A stretch of 34,554 bases of DNA, from contig JADGQF010000012.1 of NCBI GenBank assembly GCA_017882045.1, positions 1-34,554 of the forward strand. The letters run 5' to 3'. Position numbers and translations under genes: made by a program. Origin of the DNA: Anaerolineales bacterium. Its GTDB lineage: Bacteria; Chloroflexota; Anaerolineae; CG2-30-64-16. This document shows, in pieces, positions 17,098-26,928 of this stretch; the first letter of the stretch is position 1; every line of letters begins with the position of its first letter. Below the pieces are notes generated by a model. The model worked only from the letters and a program-made list of their open reading frames with translations, ran no database searches and had not been told where the DNA came from.

Positions 17098-18704
17098 ACG
17101 AGGGATGGATGCTTGAGAGAAATATCGTCCTGACCGGCTTTATGGGCTCGGGGAAAACTAGCGTTGGGCGCGAGGTCGCGCGACGCCTGGGCCGCAGTTT
17201 CGTGGACCTGGACGATCTCATCGAGCAGCAGGCCGGGAAGCCGGTGACGGAGATCTTTGCGCGGGACGGTGAGGAAGTATTCCGAGCCCTGGAGGCAGAG
17301 GCTTGCCGCAAGGTCAGCGCGCCGGCCGGGCTGGTGGTCGCGACCGGCGGTGGCGCCGTTCTGAGCGCCGCCAACCGTGAAGCGCTGGCTGCAGGAGGCA
17401 CGCTTATTTGCCTGGAAGCCGAGCCTGAGATCCTCCTGGCCCGGCTGGCGGGCGCAGACGACCGGCCGCTGCTGCGCGCGCCGGATCGCCTGGCAAGAAT
17501 GCGCGCCTTGCTGGGAGAGCGAGAAGTGGCCTACTCCGCCGTACCAAGGCACCTGGACACCGGCCGCCTTTCGGTGGCCGCAGCCGCGGAGAGGGTGATG
17601 GGTTTGGCGACGGATCTGCCGGAGGGAGGGCATCGACTGGTGGTGAAGGCGGGGGACGATGCCCGCTCCTCCTACGACATTCTGATCGCCGATAACCTTC
17701 TCCCCCAGGCGGGAACCCGCCTGCTCGCCGCCGGCCTAGCGCCCGGACGCTGTGCCGTCGTGACGAATCCCACGGTCGCCAAGCATCACCTGGCCGGGCT
17801 GTGCGCAGCGCTGGCGGAGGCCGGCTTTGAGACCGTCGTCTGCGAGGCGCCGGATGGCGAAGCGTACAAGACGCTCGAGACCGCAGCTGGCCTGTACGAA
17901 CGGTTGGCTGACGCACGCTTGAGCCGGGATGAAGGGGTGATCGCCCTGGGGGGCGGGGTCATCGGAGACATGGCCGGTTTTATCGCCGCCACATGGTTGC
18001 GCGGTGTGCCGTTCGTGCAGGTTCCGACCAGTCTGTTGGCGATGGTCGACGCCAGCGTGGGCGGCAAAGTCGCTGTGGACCTGCCGCAGGGTAAGAACCT
18101 GGTTGGAGCCTTCAAGCAGCCCGCGTTGGTGCTGATGGACCCGGCCGTCCTCGGGACGCTGCCGGGTGGCGAGTTTCGCTCGGGGCTGGCGGAAGTCCTC
18201 AAGACCGCCATCATCGGCGACCCGGCGCTGTTTGAGGCGCTGGCCGGGCCGGGTCCTGGCTTCTTGACAGCCATGATCGCCGATACCGTGCGCGTGAAGG
18301 CAACTATTGTCGAACGCGACCCCTACGAGGCCGGCGACCGTGCCTGGCTGAACCTGGGGCACACGTTCGGCCATGCCCTCGAACTGGTCTCGGGCTATAC
18401 CCTGCGCCACGGCGAGGGCGTCGCCCTGGGCCTGGTGGCTGCGGCGGAGCTCAGCGCGGACCTGGGCCTTTGTGACCCGGCTTTGGCGGTTCGCATCCGG
18501 GCAGCAGTGCAGCGTCTCGGGCTGCCTGTCGTGCGCGAGTTCGATTCCACGGCGGTGATGCAGGCGATGGGCACCGACAAGAAGCGGCGCGGGCGCGCCC
18601 TGCGTTTCGTGCTGCCGTTGCGTATCGGCGAGGTGTCGTTGGTTGAGGATGTGCCGGCAGATAAGGTGGCACGCGCGCTCGCGAGCATACGCTCGACAGT
18701 ATAA
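17094..18704 (+). CDS. aroKB: Bifunctional shikimate kinase / 3-dehydroquinate synthase
   Basis: NIVLTGFMGSGKTSVGREVARRLGRSFVDLDDLIE (AroK) then one frame into SYDILIADNLLPQAGTRL...ALGGGVIGDMAGFIAATWLRGVPFVQVPTSLLAMVDASVGGKVAVDLPQGKNLVGAFKQP (AroB). ATG 17109 is an alternative start. Confidence 0.95.
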   Translation: MNEGWMLERNIVLTGFMGSGKTSVGREVARRLGRSFVDLDDLIEQQAGKPVTEIFARDGEEVFRALEAEACRKVSAPAGLVVATGGGAVLSAANREALAAGGTLICLEAEPEILLARLAGADDRPLLRAPDRLARMRALLGEREVAYSAVPRHLDTGRLSVAAAAERVMGLATDLPEGGHRLVVKAGDDARSSYDILIADNLLPQAGTRLLAAGLAPGRCAVVTNPTVAKHHLAGLCAALAEAGFETVVCEAPDGEAYKTLETAAGLYERLADARLSRDEGVIALGGGVIGDMAGFIAATWLRGVPFVQVPTSLLAMVDASVGGKVAVDLPQGKNLVGAFKQPALVLMDPAVLGTLPGGEFRSGLAEVLKTAIIGDPALFEALAGPGPGFLTAMIADTVRVKATIVERDPYEAGDRAWLNLGHTFGHALELVSGYTLRHGEGVALGLVAAAELSADLGLCDPALAVRIRAAVQRLGLPVVREFDSTAVMQAMGTDKKRRGRALRFVLPLRIGEVSLVEDVPADKVARALASIRSTV

Positions 18705-18719
18705 GAGGGTTGGCACACG

Positions 18720-19157
18720 ATGAATATCCTTGTCCTGCATGGGCCAAACATGAACATGCTCGGTAGACGTGAGCCCGGAATCTATGGCACGCTGACTTTG
18801 GAAGAGATCAACCGCCAGTTGGAGGCCAGCGCGCAGCAGCAGGGACTCGTCCTGCGCATCCTGCAGTCTAACTACGAGGGCGCGTTGATCGATGCCATTC
18901 AGCAGGCCGGCGGTTGGGCCGATGCGCTCCTGATCAATGCCGCCGGGCTGACGCACTATTCATACTCCTTGCGCGACGCCATCGCCGGCGCCGGCATCCC
19001 GGCGGTAGAAGTCCACATGAGCAACATTTATGCGCGAGAAGCCTTTCGCCACACGTCCGTGATCGCGCCCGTCTGCCGCGGTCAGATCAGTGGCTTCGGC
19101 GCACAGAGCTATCTGCTTGGACTGGCTGCCCTCGCCGGTCAGAAGACGACTACGTGA
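18720..19157 (+). CDS. aroQ: Type II 3-dehydroquinate dehydratase
   Basis: [31 protein letters not shown]...[15 protein letters not shown]...[17 protein letters not shown]...[31 protein letters not shown]. Confidence 0.96.
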   Translation: MNILVLHGPNMNMLGRREPGIYGTLTLEEINRQLEASAQQQGLVLRILQSNYEGALIDAIQQAGGWADALLINAAGLTHYSYSLRDAIAGAGIPAVEVHMSNIYAREAFRHTSVIAPVCRGQISGFGAQSYLLGLAALAGQKTTT

Positions 19158-19202
19158 CCCGGGTCGGCGCGACAGGGCCAGGCCAACGCGCTCTCGCTCG
19201 AT

Positions 19203-19230
19203 TTGACAACTGACGGTATCGGGTTATAAT
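19203..19230 (+). promoter_or_regulatory. Sigma70 promoter of lysine operon
   Basis: TTGACA (19203-19208), 16 bp, TATAAT (19225-19230). Confidence 0.82.
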
Positions 19231-19264
19231 GCCGCACATTCTTTTCAGAGAGATTTGCGCCGTT

Positions 19265-19342
19265 ATGATGCTAAGGTCACCTAAGTTCCCTAAGTGCAAG
19301 AAGCCTTCCCTCGGCAGGGACGGCTGTTTGTGCCTGGGGTAA
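19265..19342 (+). CDS. Lysine-rich leader peptide 1 (attenuator)
   Basis: MMLRSPKFPKCKKPSLGRDGCLCLG*; four AAG codons within seven (19283-19303); followed by a strong terminator. Confidence 0.65.
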   Translation: MMLRSPKFPKCKKPSLGRDGCLCLG

Positions 19343-19364
19343 CGGCAATACCCGCCAAGCACAG

Positions 19365-19405
19365 CGCCCTGCCAGGACAAGGTCCCGGTGGGGCGTTTCT
19401 TTTTT
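19365..19405 (+). terminator. Lys attenuator terminator 1
   Basis: CGCCCTGCCAGGAC (19365-19378) AAG GTCCCGGTGGGGCG (19382-19395), one mismatch, then TTTCTTTTTT. Confidence 0.88.
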
Positions 19406-19430
19406 CGGTCTAGAGAACAGGTCATGAAAG

Positions 19431-19508
19431 ATGATGCATAGCCAACTGGCCGTTGCACCTCGCGCTAAGAAGCAGAGCACCAACCTGCCGGACTGGAGGT
19501 CCGGATAG
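19431..19508 (+). CDS. Candidate leader peptide 2 with Lys-Lys codons
   Basis: MMHSQLAVAPRAKKQSTNLPDWRSG*; AAG AAG at 19467-19472; lies between terminators 1 and 2. Shine-Dalgarno weak. Confidence 0.35.
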   Translation: MMHSQLAVAPRAKKQSTNLPDWRSG

Positions 19509-19541
19509 GCGGCTCGCGCGCACCCCTCATCGGTCAACGCA

Positions 19542-19583
19542 AGCCCCCATCCGCCAGTCTGGCGGGTGGGGGCTTTGTATTTT
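19542..19583 (+). terminator. Lys leader terminator 2
   Basis: AGCCCCCATCCGCCA (19542-19556) GTC TGGCGGGTGGGGGCT (19560-19574), then TTGTATTTT. Confidence 0.88.
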
Positions 19584-19610
19584 ATCTCACTTAGAAAGGA
19601 AACTTGCACC

Positions 19611-19781
19611 ATGTCTTACCAAACTGTCTGTCCGGAATGTGAAGGCGATCTGACCCTGGATGATCCGATGGTCGGGGAGATCCTGCCCTGCGCCTTCTGT
19701 GGCGTCGATCTGGAGGTTACTTCGCTGGACCCGCTCCAGCTGGAGATGGCGCCCGAGGTGGAGGAGGATTGGGGAGAATGA
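19611..19781 (+). CDS. lysW: Amino-group carrier protein LysW
   Basis: [60 protein letters not shown]/CxxC zinc motifs and C-terminal EDWGE. Confidence 0.95.
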   Translation: MSYQTVCPECEGDLTLDDPMVGEILPCAFCGVDLEVTSLDPLQLEMAPEVEEDWGE

Positions 19782-20671
19782 CAGCCATTCGTGTTGCAGT
19801 GATCCTATCGCGTATCCGCGTGGAGGAGAAGCTGCTGCTCTCAGCGCTCGAAGCTGCCGGGGCGGTTGTCCAGCTTTTGGACGATGGCGAGCTGGTCTTC
19901 CCGTTGGGCGATGGACGTCCCTGCCTGGAGGCGGACGTGGTGCTCGAACGCTCGCTGAGCGCTGCGCGTGGTCTGTACGCTCTGCGCCTCCTGGAACTGG
20001 CCGGCATCCCTACCGTCAATCGCTATGCCACGGCTGCGACCTGCGCCGACAAGCTGTTGACCACTGCCGCCCTCACCGAAGCCGGCGTTCCCCAGCCCCG
20101 GGCCCGCATCGCCTTCACGGCGGAGACGGCGCTGAACGCGATCGAGGAACTAGGTTATCCCGTAGTGCTCAAGCCGGTGGTCGGCTCCTGGGGCCGCCTG
20201 CTGGCGCGCATCAACGACCGGGACGCGGCTGAGGCCGTTCTGGAGCACAAAGAAACGCTGGGCTCCTACCAACACAGCATCTTCTATATCCAGGAGTACG
20301 TGGCCAAGCCCGGCCGTGACATCCGCGCGTTTGTCATTGGCGAGGAGACCGTGGGCGCGATCTATCGCCAATCGCCGCATTGGATCACGAACACCGCCCG
20401 CGGCGGCACCGCCAGCCGGTGCGAAGTGACCCCCGAAATCCATGCTCTCTGCCAGCGGGCGGCGCAGGCCGTCGGTGGCGGTGTTCTGGCGCTGGACCTG
20501 ATGGAGGACCCTGACCGGGGCCTGCTGGTCAATGAGGTCAACCACACGATGGAGTTTCGGAACAGTATTGCGCCCACTGGTGTCGACATCCCGGCCAGGG
20601 TGGTCCAGTACGTGCTGCGCCAGGCACGCGTGGGTGTCGCGTCCCAGGCCGTTCTGGAGCCGGCCCTATGA
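19778..20671 (+). CDS. lysX: LysW-alpha-aminoadipate ligase (LysX)
   Basis: [18 protein letters not shown]...[30 protein letters not shown]...[24 protein letters not shown]...[18 protein letters not shown]...[13 protein letters not shown]. Confidence 0.92.
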   Translation: MTAIRVAVILSRIRVEEKLLLSALEAAGAVVQLLDDGELVFPLGDGRPCLEADVVLERSLSAARGLYALRLLELAGIPTVNRYATAATCADKLLTTAALTEAGVPQPRARIAFTAETALNAIEELGYPVVLKPVVGSWGRLLARINDRDAAEAVLEHKETLGSYQHSIFYIQEYVAKPGRDIRAFVIGEETVGAIYRQSPHWITNTARGGTASRCEVTPEIHALCQRAAQAVGGGVLALDLMEDPDRGLLVNEVNHTMEFRNSIAPTGVDIPARVVQYVLRQARVGVASQAVLEPAL

Positions 20672-21723
20672 CGACTCGTGCGCGCGTCTCGATCGTCGGC
20701 GGCTCGGGTTATACGGGCGGCGAATTGCTTCGTCTGCTATTGGGGCATCCGGAAGTCGAGATTGCCCAGGTCACTTCGGAATCGCAGGCAGGCAACTACG
20801 TACACAGCTTGCATCCCAACTTGCGTCCTGTCGCCGGTCGTCCGCAGCCGCTGCGCTTCACGACCTCTGCTGAACTGGCGCCGTGTGATGTCCTGTTCCT
20901 GGCCCTGCCGCACGGTCAGGCCCAGGGCCGGATCGAGGAGTTCGCGGCGTTGGCTGAACGGATCGTGGATCTTTCGGCCGACTTTCGCCTGCGCGATGGC
21001 CAGGTCTACCAGCAGTATTATGGCGAACCTCACAAAGCGCCCGATTGGCTCGGGCGCTTTGTTTATGGTCTGCCCGAGCTGAACCGCGAGTGCATCCGCG
21101 GGGCGCGCTACGTGAGTGGCGTCGGCTGCAACGCCACGGCTTCAATCCTGGCCCTGCTGCCGCTGAGCCGGTCGGGGCTGCTCCTGCCGGAACGACCCCT
21201 GGTAGTCGATCTGAAGGCCGGATCCTCCGAGAGCGGCGCCTCTCCCAGCGCGGCTTCGCATCACCCGGAACGCAGCGGAGCGGTGCGCTCGTTTGCTCCA
21301 ACCGGGCACCGGCACGAGGCCGAGGTGGCGCAGGCCCTGGGGCGTCCGGACGTTTACCTGTCGGTCACCTCCATCGAATTGGTGCGGGGAGTGCTGGCTA
21401 CCGCCCATGCGTGGGTAGAACCGGGCGTTGGCGACAACGAGTTATGGCGCGCTTACCGGAGCGCCTATGGCGCCGAGCCCTTCGTGCGTATCGTGCACGA
21501 GCGTGGCGGCATCTACCGGCATCCAGAGCCGAAACTGCTGGCAGGCACGAACCTGGCGGACGTGGGCTGGGACGTGGACACGCGCACCGGCCGCCTGGTC
21601 GCCCTGTCGGCCATCGACAACCTTGGCAAAGGCGCGGCGGGCAGCGCCGTGCAATGCCTCAATCTCATGCTGGGTTGGGACGAAAGCGCGGGCCTGCAGT
21701 TCATGGGCCTGCATCCTGTTTAG
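20668..21723 (+). CDS. lysY: LysW-aminoadipyl-6-phosphate reductase (ArgC-like)
   Basis: [34 protein letters not shown]...[19 protein letters not shown]...[36 protein letters not shown]. Confidence 0.92.
   Translation: MTTRARVSIVGGSGYTGGELLRLLLGHPEVEIAQVTSESQAGNYVHSLHPNLRPVAGRPQPLRFTTSAELAPCDVLFLALPHGQAQGRIEEFAALAERIVDLSADFRLRDGQVYQQYYGEPHKAPDWLGRFVYGLPELNRECIRGARYVSGVGCNATASILALLPLSRSGLLLPERPLVVDLKAGSSESGASPSAASHHPERSGAVRSFAPTGHRHEAEVAQALGRPDVYLSVTSIELVRGVLATAHAWVEPGVGDNELWRAYRSAYGAEPFVRIVHERGGIYRHPEPKLLAGTNLADVGWDVDTRTGRLVALSAIDNLGKGAAGSAVQCLNLMLGWDESAGLQFMGLHPV
21032..21064 (+). terminator. Intragenic terminator-like hairpin within lysY
   Basis: ACAAAGCGCCCGA (21032-21044) TTGGC TCGGGCGCTTTGT (21050-21062), 13 bp perfect, then TT. 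Confidence 0.5.
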
Positions 21724-21776
21724 GCGAGCATTCTGGCCAGCCATGCTGGGCGTACATTGTCGAGCGAGGAGCAATC

Positions 21777-22673
21777 ATGAATCCGATCATCGTGAAAGTA
21801 GGTGGGGCGGCAGGCGTCGATAGCGCCGCGGTCTGCGCAGACGTAGCCGCGCTCACTGCGCGTGGGCTGCCGGTCATCCTGGTGCACGGGACGTCGGCGG
21901 CAGCCGACGCCCTGGCTACGCGCGCGGGCGTGCCGGTGCGCCACCTGGTTTCGCCATCGGGCCACGTCAGCCGTTACACCGACCCGGTCATGCTGGAGCT
22001 GTACGTCGCCGCCGCGGCGGGCCAGGTGAATAAAACGCTGGTCGCCATGCTGCAAAGGCTGGGCTGCAATGCCCTCGGTCTCTCGGGCGTGGATGGGCGC
22101 CTGCTGCAGGCGCGGCGCAAGAACGCCCTGCGCGTGGTCGAAAACGGCCGCCAGCGCGTGGTGCGCGATGACTACAGCGGGCAACTTGAGATAGCCAACG
22201 GCGGTCTGTTGCGCCTGCTGTTGGATGCCGGTTACACGCCTGTTGTTGCGCCCTTGGCGCTGGGCAGCGAAGGGGAGCCGCTGAACGTGGACGGCGACCG
22301 GGTAGCGGCTTTGCTGGCGCGGACGGTGGGCGCGCAGATGCTGCTGATCCTCAGCAATACGGTCGGGTTGCTGGCGAATTTCCCGGACGAAAGCACCATT
22401 ATGCGCCGTGTCCCGTATGAAAGGCTGGCCGCGGCCGAAGACGTGGCGCAGGGGCGCATGAAGAAAAAGGTGTTGGCCGCGCGCGAGGCGCTCGAAGGCG
22501 GCGTCCCGTCGGTCATCTTTGCCGACTCGCGCCGGGCTCACCCAGTCGAGTCCGGGCTGAGTGGTGAGGGAACAGTGTTCGAGAACGCTCGCAGCGCCAC
22601 GGCCGGCCCGTTCGCGCTCCCGGTTTCCTGGCCTCTCCCTCGTCTCCAGGGCGCAGACGGGGGTGGCGAGTGA
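21777..22673 (+). CDS. lysZ: LysW-aminoadipate kinase (ArgB-like)
   Basis: Start ATG 21777 after GAGGAGC; IIVKVGGAAGVDS...VILVHGTSAAADALATRAGVPVRHLVSPSGHVSRYTDPVMLE...NALGLSGVDGRLLQARRK. Confidence 0.93.
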   Translation: MNPIIVKVGGAAGVDSAAVCADVAALTARGLPVILVHGTSAAADALATRAGVPVRHLVSPSGHVSRYTDPVMLELYVAAAAGQVNKTLVAMLQRLGCNALGLSGVDGRLLQARRKNALRVVENGRQRVVRDDYSGQLEIANGGLLRLLLDAGYTPVVAPLALGSEGEPLNVDGDRVAALLARTVGAQMLLILSNTVGLLANFPDESTIMRRVPYERLAAAEDVAQGRMKKKVLAAREALEGGVPSVIFADSRRAHPVESGLSGEGTVFENARSATAGPFALPVSWPLPRLQGADGGGE

Positions 22674-23851
22674 TGGATCAGCAGAGCATAATCGAGCTGG
22701 AGGCAAGGTATACGTCCGGTGTATACCCCAAGCGCCCCCTGGCCATCGTGCGCGGGCAGGGCGCACGGGTGTGGGACGCGGACGGGAACGAGTACATCGA
22801 TTGTGTTGGCGGTCAGGGAGCGGCTAACCTGGGGCACGCGCATCCGGCCATCGTCTCGGCGGTTGCCGAGCAAGCCGCCCGGCTCATCTCCTGTCCAGAG
22901 ATCTTCTATAACGACCGGCGCGCGCAACTGCTCGCCGCGCTCGCCGGGGTGGCGCCGGCCGGGCTCACGCGCATCTTTCTCTGCAACTCGGGCACCGAGG
23001 CAGTCGAGGCGGCGCTCAAGCTCGCGCGGGCGAGCACCGGGCGCAGCGGGATCGTCGCCGCCATGCGCGGTTTTCACGGGCGCACGATGGGCGCGCTCTC
23101 GGCCACCTGGAACCGGGAGTATCGCCAGCCTTTCGAGCCACTGGTGCCCGGTTTTGCCCACGTGCCCTTTAACGACCTGGCGGCTCTCGAACGCGCGCTG
23201 TCCGATAACACCGCGGCGGTCCTGCTCGAAGCGGTGCAGGGAGAGGGCGGGGTCCATCTCGGCGAGCCGGCCTTCTTGCGTGGCGCACAGGAACTGTGCC
23301 GGGAGCGAGGCGCGCTGCTCATCATCGACGAAGTGCAGACTGGCTATGGGCGCACCGGTTGCTTCTTCGCCTCCCAGCATTATGGCATCGAGCCGGATCT
23401 GATGGCCGTCGCGAAGTCAATGGCCGGCGGACTGCCGATGGGCGCCTGCCTGATTGGCCCGCGTGTTGCGCCTCCGCCCGCGCACAGCCACGGCAGCACC
23501 TTCGGCGGCAACCCGCTGGCCTGCGCGGCTGCGCTGGCGACGCTACAGGTGATGGCCGGCGAAGACCTGCCGGGCCGGGCCGCGCGGCTTGGCGCCCGCT
23601 TGCTTGAGCGCTTGCAGGCGCTGCGCTCGCCGCTGATCCGGGAAGTGCGCGGCCTGGGTCTGCTGGTCGGAATTGAACTCAAAACCAAGGTGACGCCGAT
23701 CTTGCAGGGGTTACAGTCCCGCGGGGTCCTAGCCTTGCCCGCCGGAGCGACGGTGCTCCGTCTGCTGCCGCCCCTGGTCATCGAGGAGGAAGACCTGGAG
23801 CGGGTAGTGGGCGCGATAGCGCAAACCTTGGAGGTGCGCCGTGTCGCTTGA
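22673..23851 (+). CDS. lysJ: LysW-aminoadipate semialdehyde aminotransferase (ArgD-like)
   Basis: [53 protein letters not shown]...[17 protein letters not shown]...[13 protein letters not shown]...[13 protein letters not shown]. Confidence 0.94.
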   Translation: MDQQSIIELEARYTSGVYPKRPLAIVRGQGARVWDADGNEYIDCVGGQGAANLGHAHPAIVSAVAEQAARLISCPEIFYNDRRAQLLAALAGVAPAGLTRIFLCNSGTEAVEAALKLARASTGRSGIVAAMRGFHGRTMGALSATWNREYRQPFEPLVPGFAHVPFNDLAALERALSDNTAAVLLEAVQGEGGVHLGEPAFLRGAQELCRERGALLIIDEVQTGYGRTGCFFASQHYGIEPDLMAVAKSMAGGLPMGACLIGPRVAPPPAHSHGSTFGGNPLACAAALATLQVMAGEDLPGRAARLGARLLERLQALRSPLIREVRGLGLLVGIELKTKVTPILQGLQSRGVLALPAGATVLRLLPPLVIEEEDLERVVGAIAQTLEVRRVA

Positions 23852-25043
23852 ACAGTACGCGATCATTGATTCCACGTTGCGAGAGGGCGAGCAGTTCATC
23901 AATGCCAACTTCACGCACGAGCAGAAGGTCGAGATTGCCCGAGCCTTGGATGAATTCGGCGTCGAATGCCTCGAGCTTACTTCACCGCTGGCCTCTCCCG
24001 GCAGCGCAGAAGATGCCCGCACCATCGCACGCCTCGGCTTGAAGGCGAAGGTCCTTACGCATATTCGCTGTCAGAAGGAAGACGCGCGCGTGGCTCTCGA
24101 CACCGGTGTGGCCGGCCTCGACGTCGTCATCGGTACCTCCTCGGCCCTGCGCCGTTTCAGCCACAGCAAGAGCATCGAGGAGATCATCGATCTGGCCGCC
24201 GATGTGTTGACCTGGATAAGATCTCAGGCGCCGGATATCGTGCTGCGTTTCAGCACGGAGGACTCCTTCCGCAGCGAGGAGGCCGATCTGTTCCGTGTCT
24301 ACCTGGCGGTCGATCGCCTGGGCGTGGTGAATCGCCTGGGCATCGCCGACACGGTCGGCATCGCTTCGCCCGGACAGGTGGCGCGCATCGTCGGCACCCT
24401 GCGCCGCATGACCAAGGCGGATATTGAGTTCCACGGTCACAATGACTCCGGCTGCGCAGTCGCCAACGCTTTCGCCGCCCTCGAAGGCGGCGCGACCCAC
24501 ATCGATACTACGGTTCTCGGCATCGGCGAGCGCAACGGGATTGCTTCGCTGGGCGCCTTCATCGCCCGCATGTACACCTGGGATCGTGACCTGGTACGCC
24601 AGAAGTACCATCTGGACGGCCTGCGCGGGTTGGAGCTCCTGATAGCCGAGCTCGTCGGCGTCGATATCCCGTTCAATAACTGCATTACCGGCTACTGCGC
24701 GTTTACTCACAAGGCCGGCATCCATGCCAAGGCAATCCTCAACGCCCCGGAAACCTATGAGGCGCTCGATCCTCACGATTTCGGCGTGACCCGCTACGTC
24801 TCGATCGCCCATCGTCTGACCGGCTGGAATGCCGTCAAGGGCCGCGCTGATCAACTGGGCGTGGCTCTGAGCACCGAACAGATCAAAGCCCTTACGTTGC
24901 ACATCAAGGCCCTGGCCGACGAAAAGCGCCTGACCCTGGATGACGTGGATGATTTGCTCCGGCTCTGGGCGAACGGCCATCACGATGCGGCGACGGATTC
25001 GGCGCTCAGCCTGGCCGAAGAAACGCCCGCAGATGCCCAGTGA
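23841..25043 (+). CDS. Homocitrate synthase
   Basis: [44 protein letters not shown]...[38 protein letters not shown]; in LysW cluster. Confidence 0.92.
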   Translation: MSLEQYAIIDSTLREGEQFINANFTHEQKVEIARALDEFGVECLELTSPLASPGSAEDARTIARLGLKAKVLTHIRCQKEDARVALDTGVAGLDVVIGTSSALRRFSHSKSIEEIIDLAADVLTWIRSQAPDIVLRFSTEDSFRSEEADLFRVYLAVDRLGVVNRLGIADTVGIASPGQVARIVGTLRRMTKADIEFHGHNDSGCAVANAFAALEGGATHIDTTVLGIGERNGIASLGAFIARMYTWDRDLVRQKYHLDGLRGLELLIAELVGVDIPFNNCITGYCAFTHKAGIHAKAILNAPETYEALDPHDFGVTRYVSIAHRLTGWNAVKGRADQLGVALSTEQIKALTLHIKALADEKRLTLDDVDDLLRLWANGHHDAATDSALSLAEETPADAQ

Positions 25044-25054
25044 TGGAGGGTTAG

Positions 25055-26395
25055 ATGGCATATACCTTCGCCGAAAAAGCCCTGGCGCGGGCCGCGGGCC
25101 TGCCGTCGGCGGTGGCCGGGCAGATCGTCGACGCCCGGCCGGATGTAGTGCTGAGCCACGATAATACGGCTGCCATCGCCCGCATCTTTCATGACCTGGG
25201 AGCCGACCGCGTGCAGCACCCGGAGCGGCTGGCGATCACTCTCGATCATGCGGTGCCGGCGCCAACCACGCAACACGCGGCCAACCATGCCGAGGTGCGC
25301 AGGTTTGTGGCCGAGCAAGGCATCCCTCACTTCTTTGAAGCGGGACGGGGCATCTGCCACCAGGTGATCAGCGAAGAGGCGCTGGTCTGGCCCGGCCAGC
25401 TTATTCTCGGCGCCGACAGTCATACCACCCACTTCGGTTGGCTGGGCGCCTTCGGGGCCGGGGTGGGCCGCAGCGAGATTGCCGCGCTCTGGGCCACGGG
25501 CGAGCTATGGCTGCGCGTGCCCGAAACGATCCTCGTCCACCTGGCGGGCCGCCTGCCGCCATGGGTCAGCGCCAAGGATCTGAGCCTGTGGGTACTGCGC
25601 CGGCTGGGTCCTGAGGCGGGCATCTATTGCGCCGTGGAGTTCGCCGGTCCCGGCATTGCCGGCCTGAGCCTCGAAAGCCGGATGGTACTGCCCAACATGA
25701 TGGCCGAGGCCGGCGTCAAGAACGCCTATGTGCCGCCGGACAGCGCCGTGTATGCCTGGCTGGCCGGCCGGGTGGCGGCGCGCACTGGGCAGCCGGAAGG
25801 CGAATGCCTGGACCGTATCGCGGCGGGTGCGCTGTTCCCCGATGCGGATGCTACCTACCTGGCTCGTCAAACCGTCGAGCTGGGGGAGCTTCAACCGTTT
25901 GTGGCCGCCCCGCACCGCCCAGACAACGTCGTGCCGGTCTCCGCGCTGGCCGGCATCCACGTGGACCAGGCCTTTCTCGGCACCTGTACTAACGCGCGCC
26001 TGGAGGACCTGAAGATCGCGGCCTCTGTGCTGCGCCGCCCGGACGGCCGGGTGCGCCATGTGGCGCCCGGCACGCGCCTCCTGGTCATCCCGGCCTCCAG
26101 CGAGGTCCTTCGGGCGGCGCTCGCCGCCGGCTACATCGAAACCTTCCTGGCCGCCGGTGGCATGATCGGCACGCCCGGCTGCGGCCCCTGCATGGGTAAT
26201 CATATGGGCGTCCCGGCCCCCGGCGAGGTCACCATCAGCAGCGCCAACCGTAACTTCCGCGGCCGCATGGGCACCGCCGAGAGCGAGGTATACCTGGCCA
26301 GCCCGGCGGTGGTGGCCGCCAGCGCGGTGGCGGGCCACATAGTCGATCCACGCGCAGTGGTAGAAACTGGAGATGATGCCGAATGGGGAGCCTGA
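25055..26395 (+). CDS. lysT: Homoaconitase large subunit
   Basis: [14 protein letters not shown]...[44 protein letters not shown]...[15 protein letters not shown]...[35 protein letters not shown]. Confidence 0.92.
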   Translation: MAYTFAEKALARAAGLPSAVAGQIVDARPDVVLSHDNTAAIARIFHDLGADRVQHPERLAITLDHAVPAPTTQHAANHAEVRRFVAEQGIPHFFEAGRGICHQVISEEALVWPGQLILGADSHTTHFGWLGAFGAGVGRSEIAALWATGELWLRVPETILVHLAGRLPPWVSAKDLSLWVLRRLGPEAGIYCAVEFAGPGIAGLSLESRMVLPNMMAEAGVKNAYVPPDSAVYAWLAGRVAARTGQPEGECLDRIAAGALFPDADATYLARQTVELGELQPFVAAPHRPDNVVPVSALAGIHVDQAFLGTCTNARLEDLKIAASVLRRPDGRVRHVAPGTRLLVIPASSEVLRAALAAGYIETFLAAGGMIGTPGCGPCMGNHMGVPAPGEVTISSANRNFRGRMGTAESEVYLASPAVVAASAVAGHIVDPRAVVETGDDAEWGA

Positions 26396-26928
26396 TCCAG
26401 GGTCCAGAAGCGAAGGTCCAGCATCTGACGGGCCGCGTCTGGAAATACGGCGACGACGTCAATACCGACGTCATCTTTCCGGGCAAGTACACGTACACGC
26501 TGACCGATCCCGAGCAGATGGCGCAGCATGCGCTCGAAGACCTTGATACTGCTTTCGCCGGCGCCGTCCGCCCCGGCGATATCATCGTGGCCGGCCGCAA
26601 CTGGGGCTGCGGCTCGAGCCGTGAGCAGGCCGTGACCTGCCTGGTGGCGGCAGGCGTGCGGGCGATCGTCGCCGTGTCCTTCGCCCGTATCTTCTTTCGC
26701 AACGCAGTCAACAACGGTCTGTTGCCCGTTGTCTGCCCGGAGGCAGTGAGTGCGATCCCGCCCGGCTCGATCGTCAGCGTAAACCTGCAGACTTGCCGGG
26801 TGCTCTACGGCGAGCGAGCCTTCATTTTTCCGCCCCTCTCGCCTTCGCTCTTGCAGATCATCGAGGCGGGCGGGCTGATCCCCATGCTCAAGAGGAAGTA
26901 TGCCGCTAATCTGTCTGATCCCAGGTGA
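26383..26928 (+). CDS. lysU: Homoaconitase small subunit
   Basis: [39 protein letters not shown]...[47 protein letters not shown]. Confidence 0.92.
   Translation: MGSLIQGPEAKVQHLTGRVWKYGDDVNTDVIFPGKYTYTLTDPEQMAQHALEDLDTAFAGAVRPGDIIVAGRNWGCGSSREQAVTCLVAAGVRAIVAVSFARIFFRNAVNNGLLPVVCPEAVSAIPPGSIVSVNLQTCRVLYGERAFIFPPLSPSLLQIIEAGGLIPMLKRKYAANLSDPR

Noticed and set aside
19238-19610. Lysine riboswitch (L-box) upstream of lysW
   Set aside because: I do not see the conserved L-box core (AGAGG-type five-way junction elements); the region is better explained by Lys mini-ORFs plus terminators. An Infernal search would settle it.
21045-21776. N-terminal extension of the lysZ ORF in the ORF track
   Set aside because: Out-of-frame overlap with lysY; the real start is ATG 21777 with its own GAGGAGC Shine-Dalgarno.
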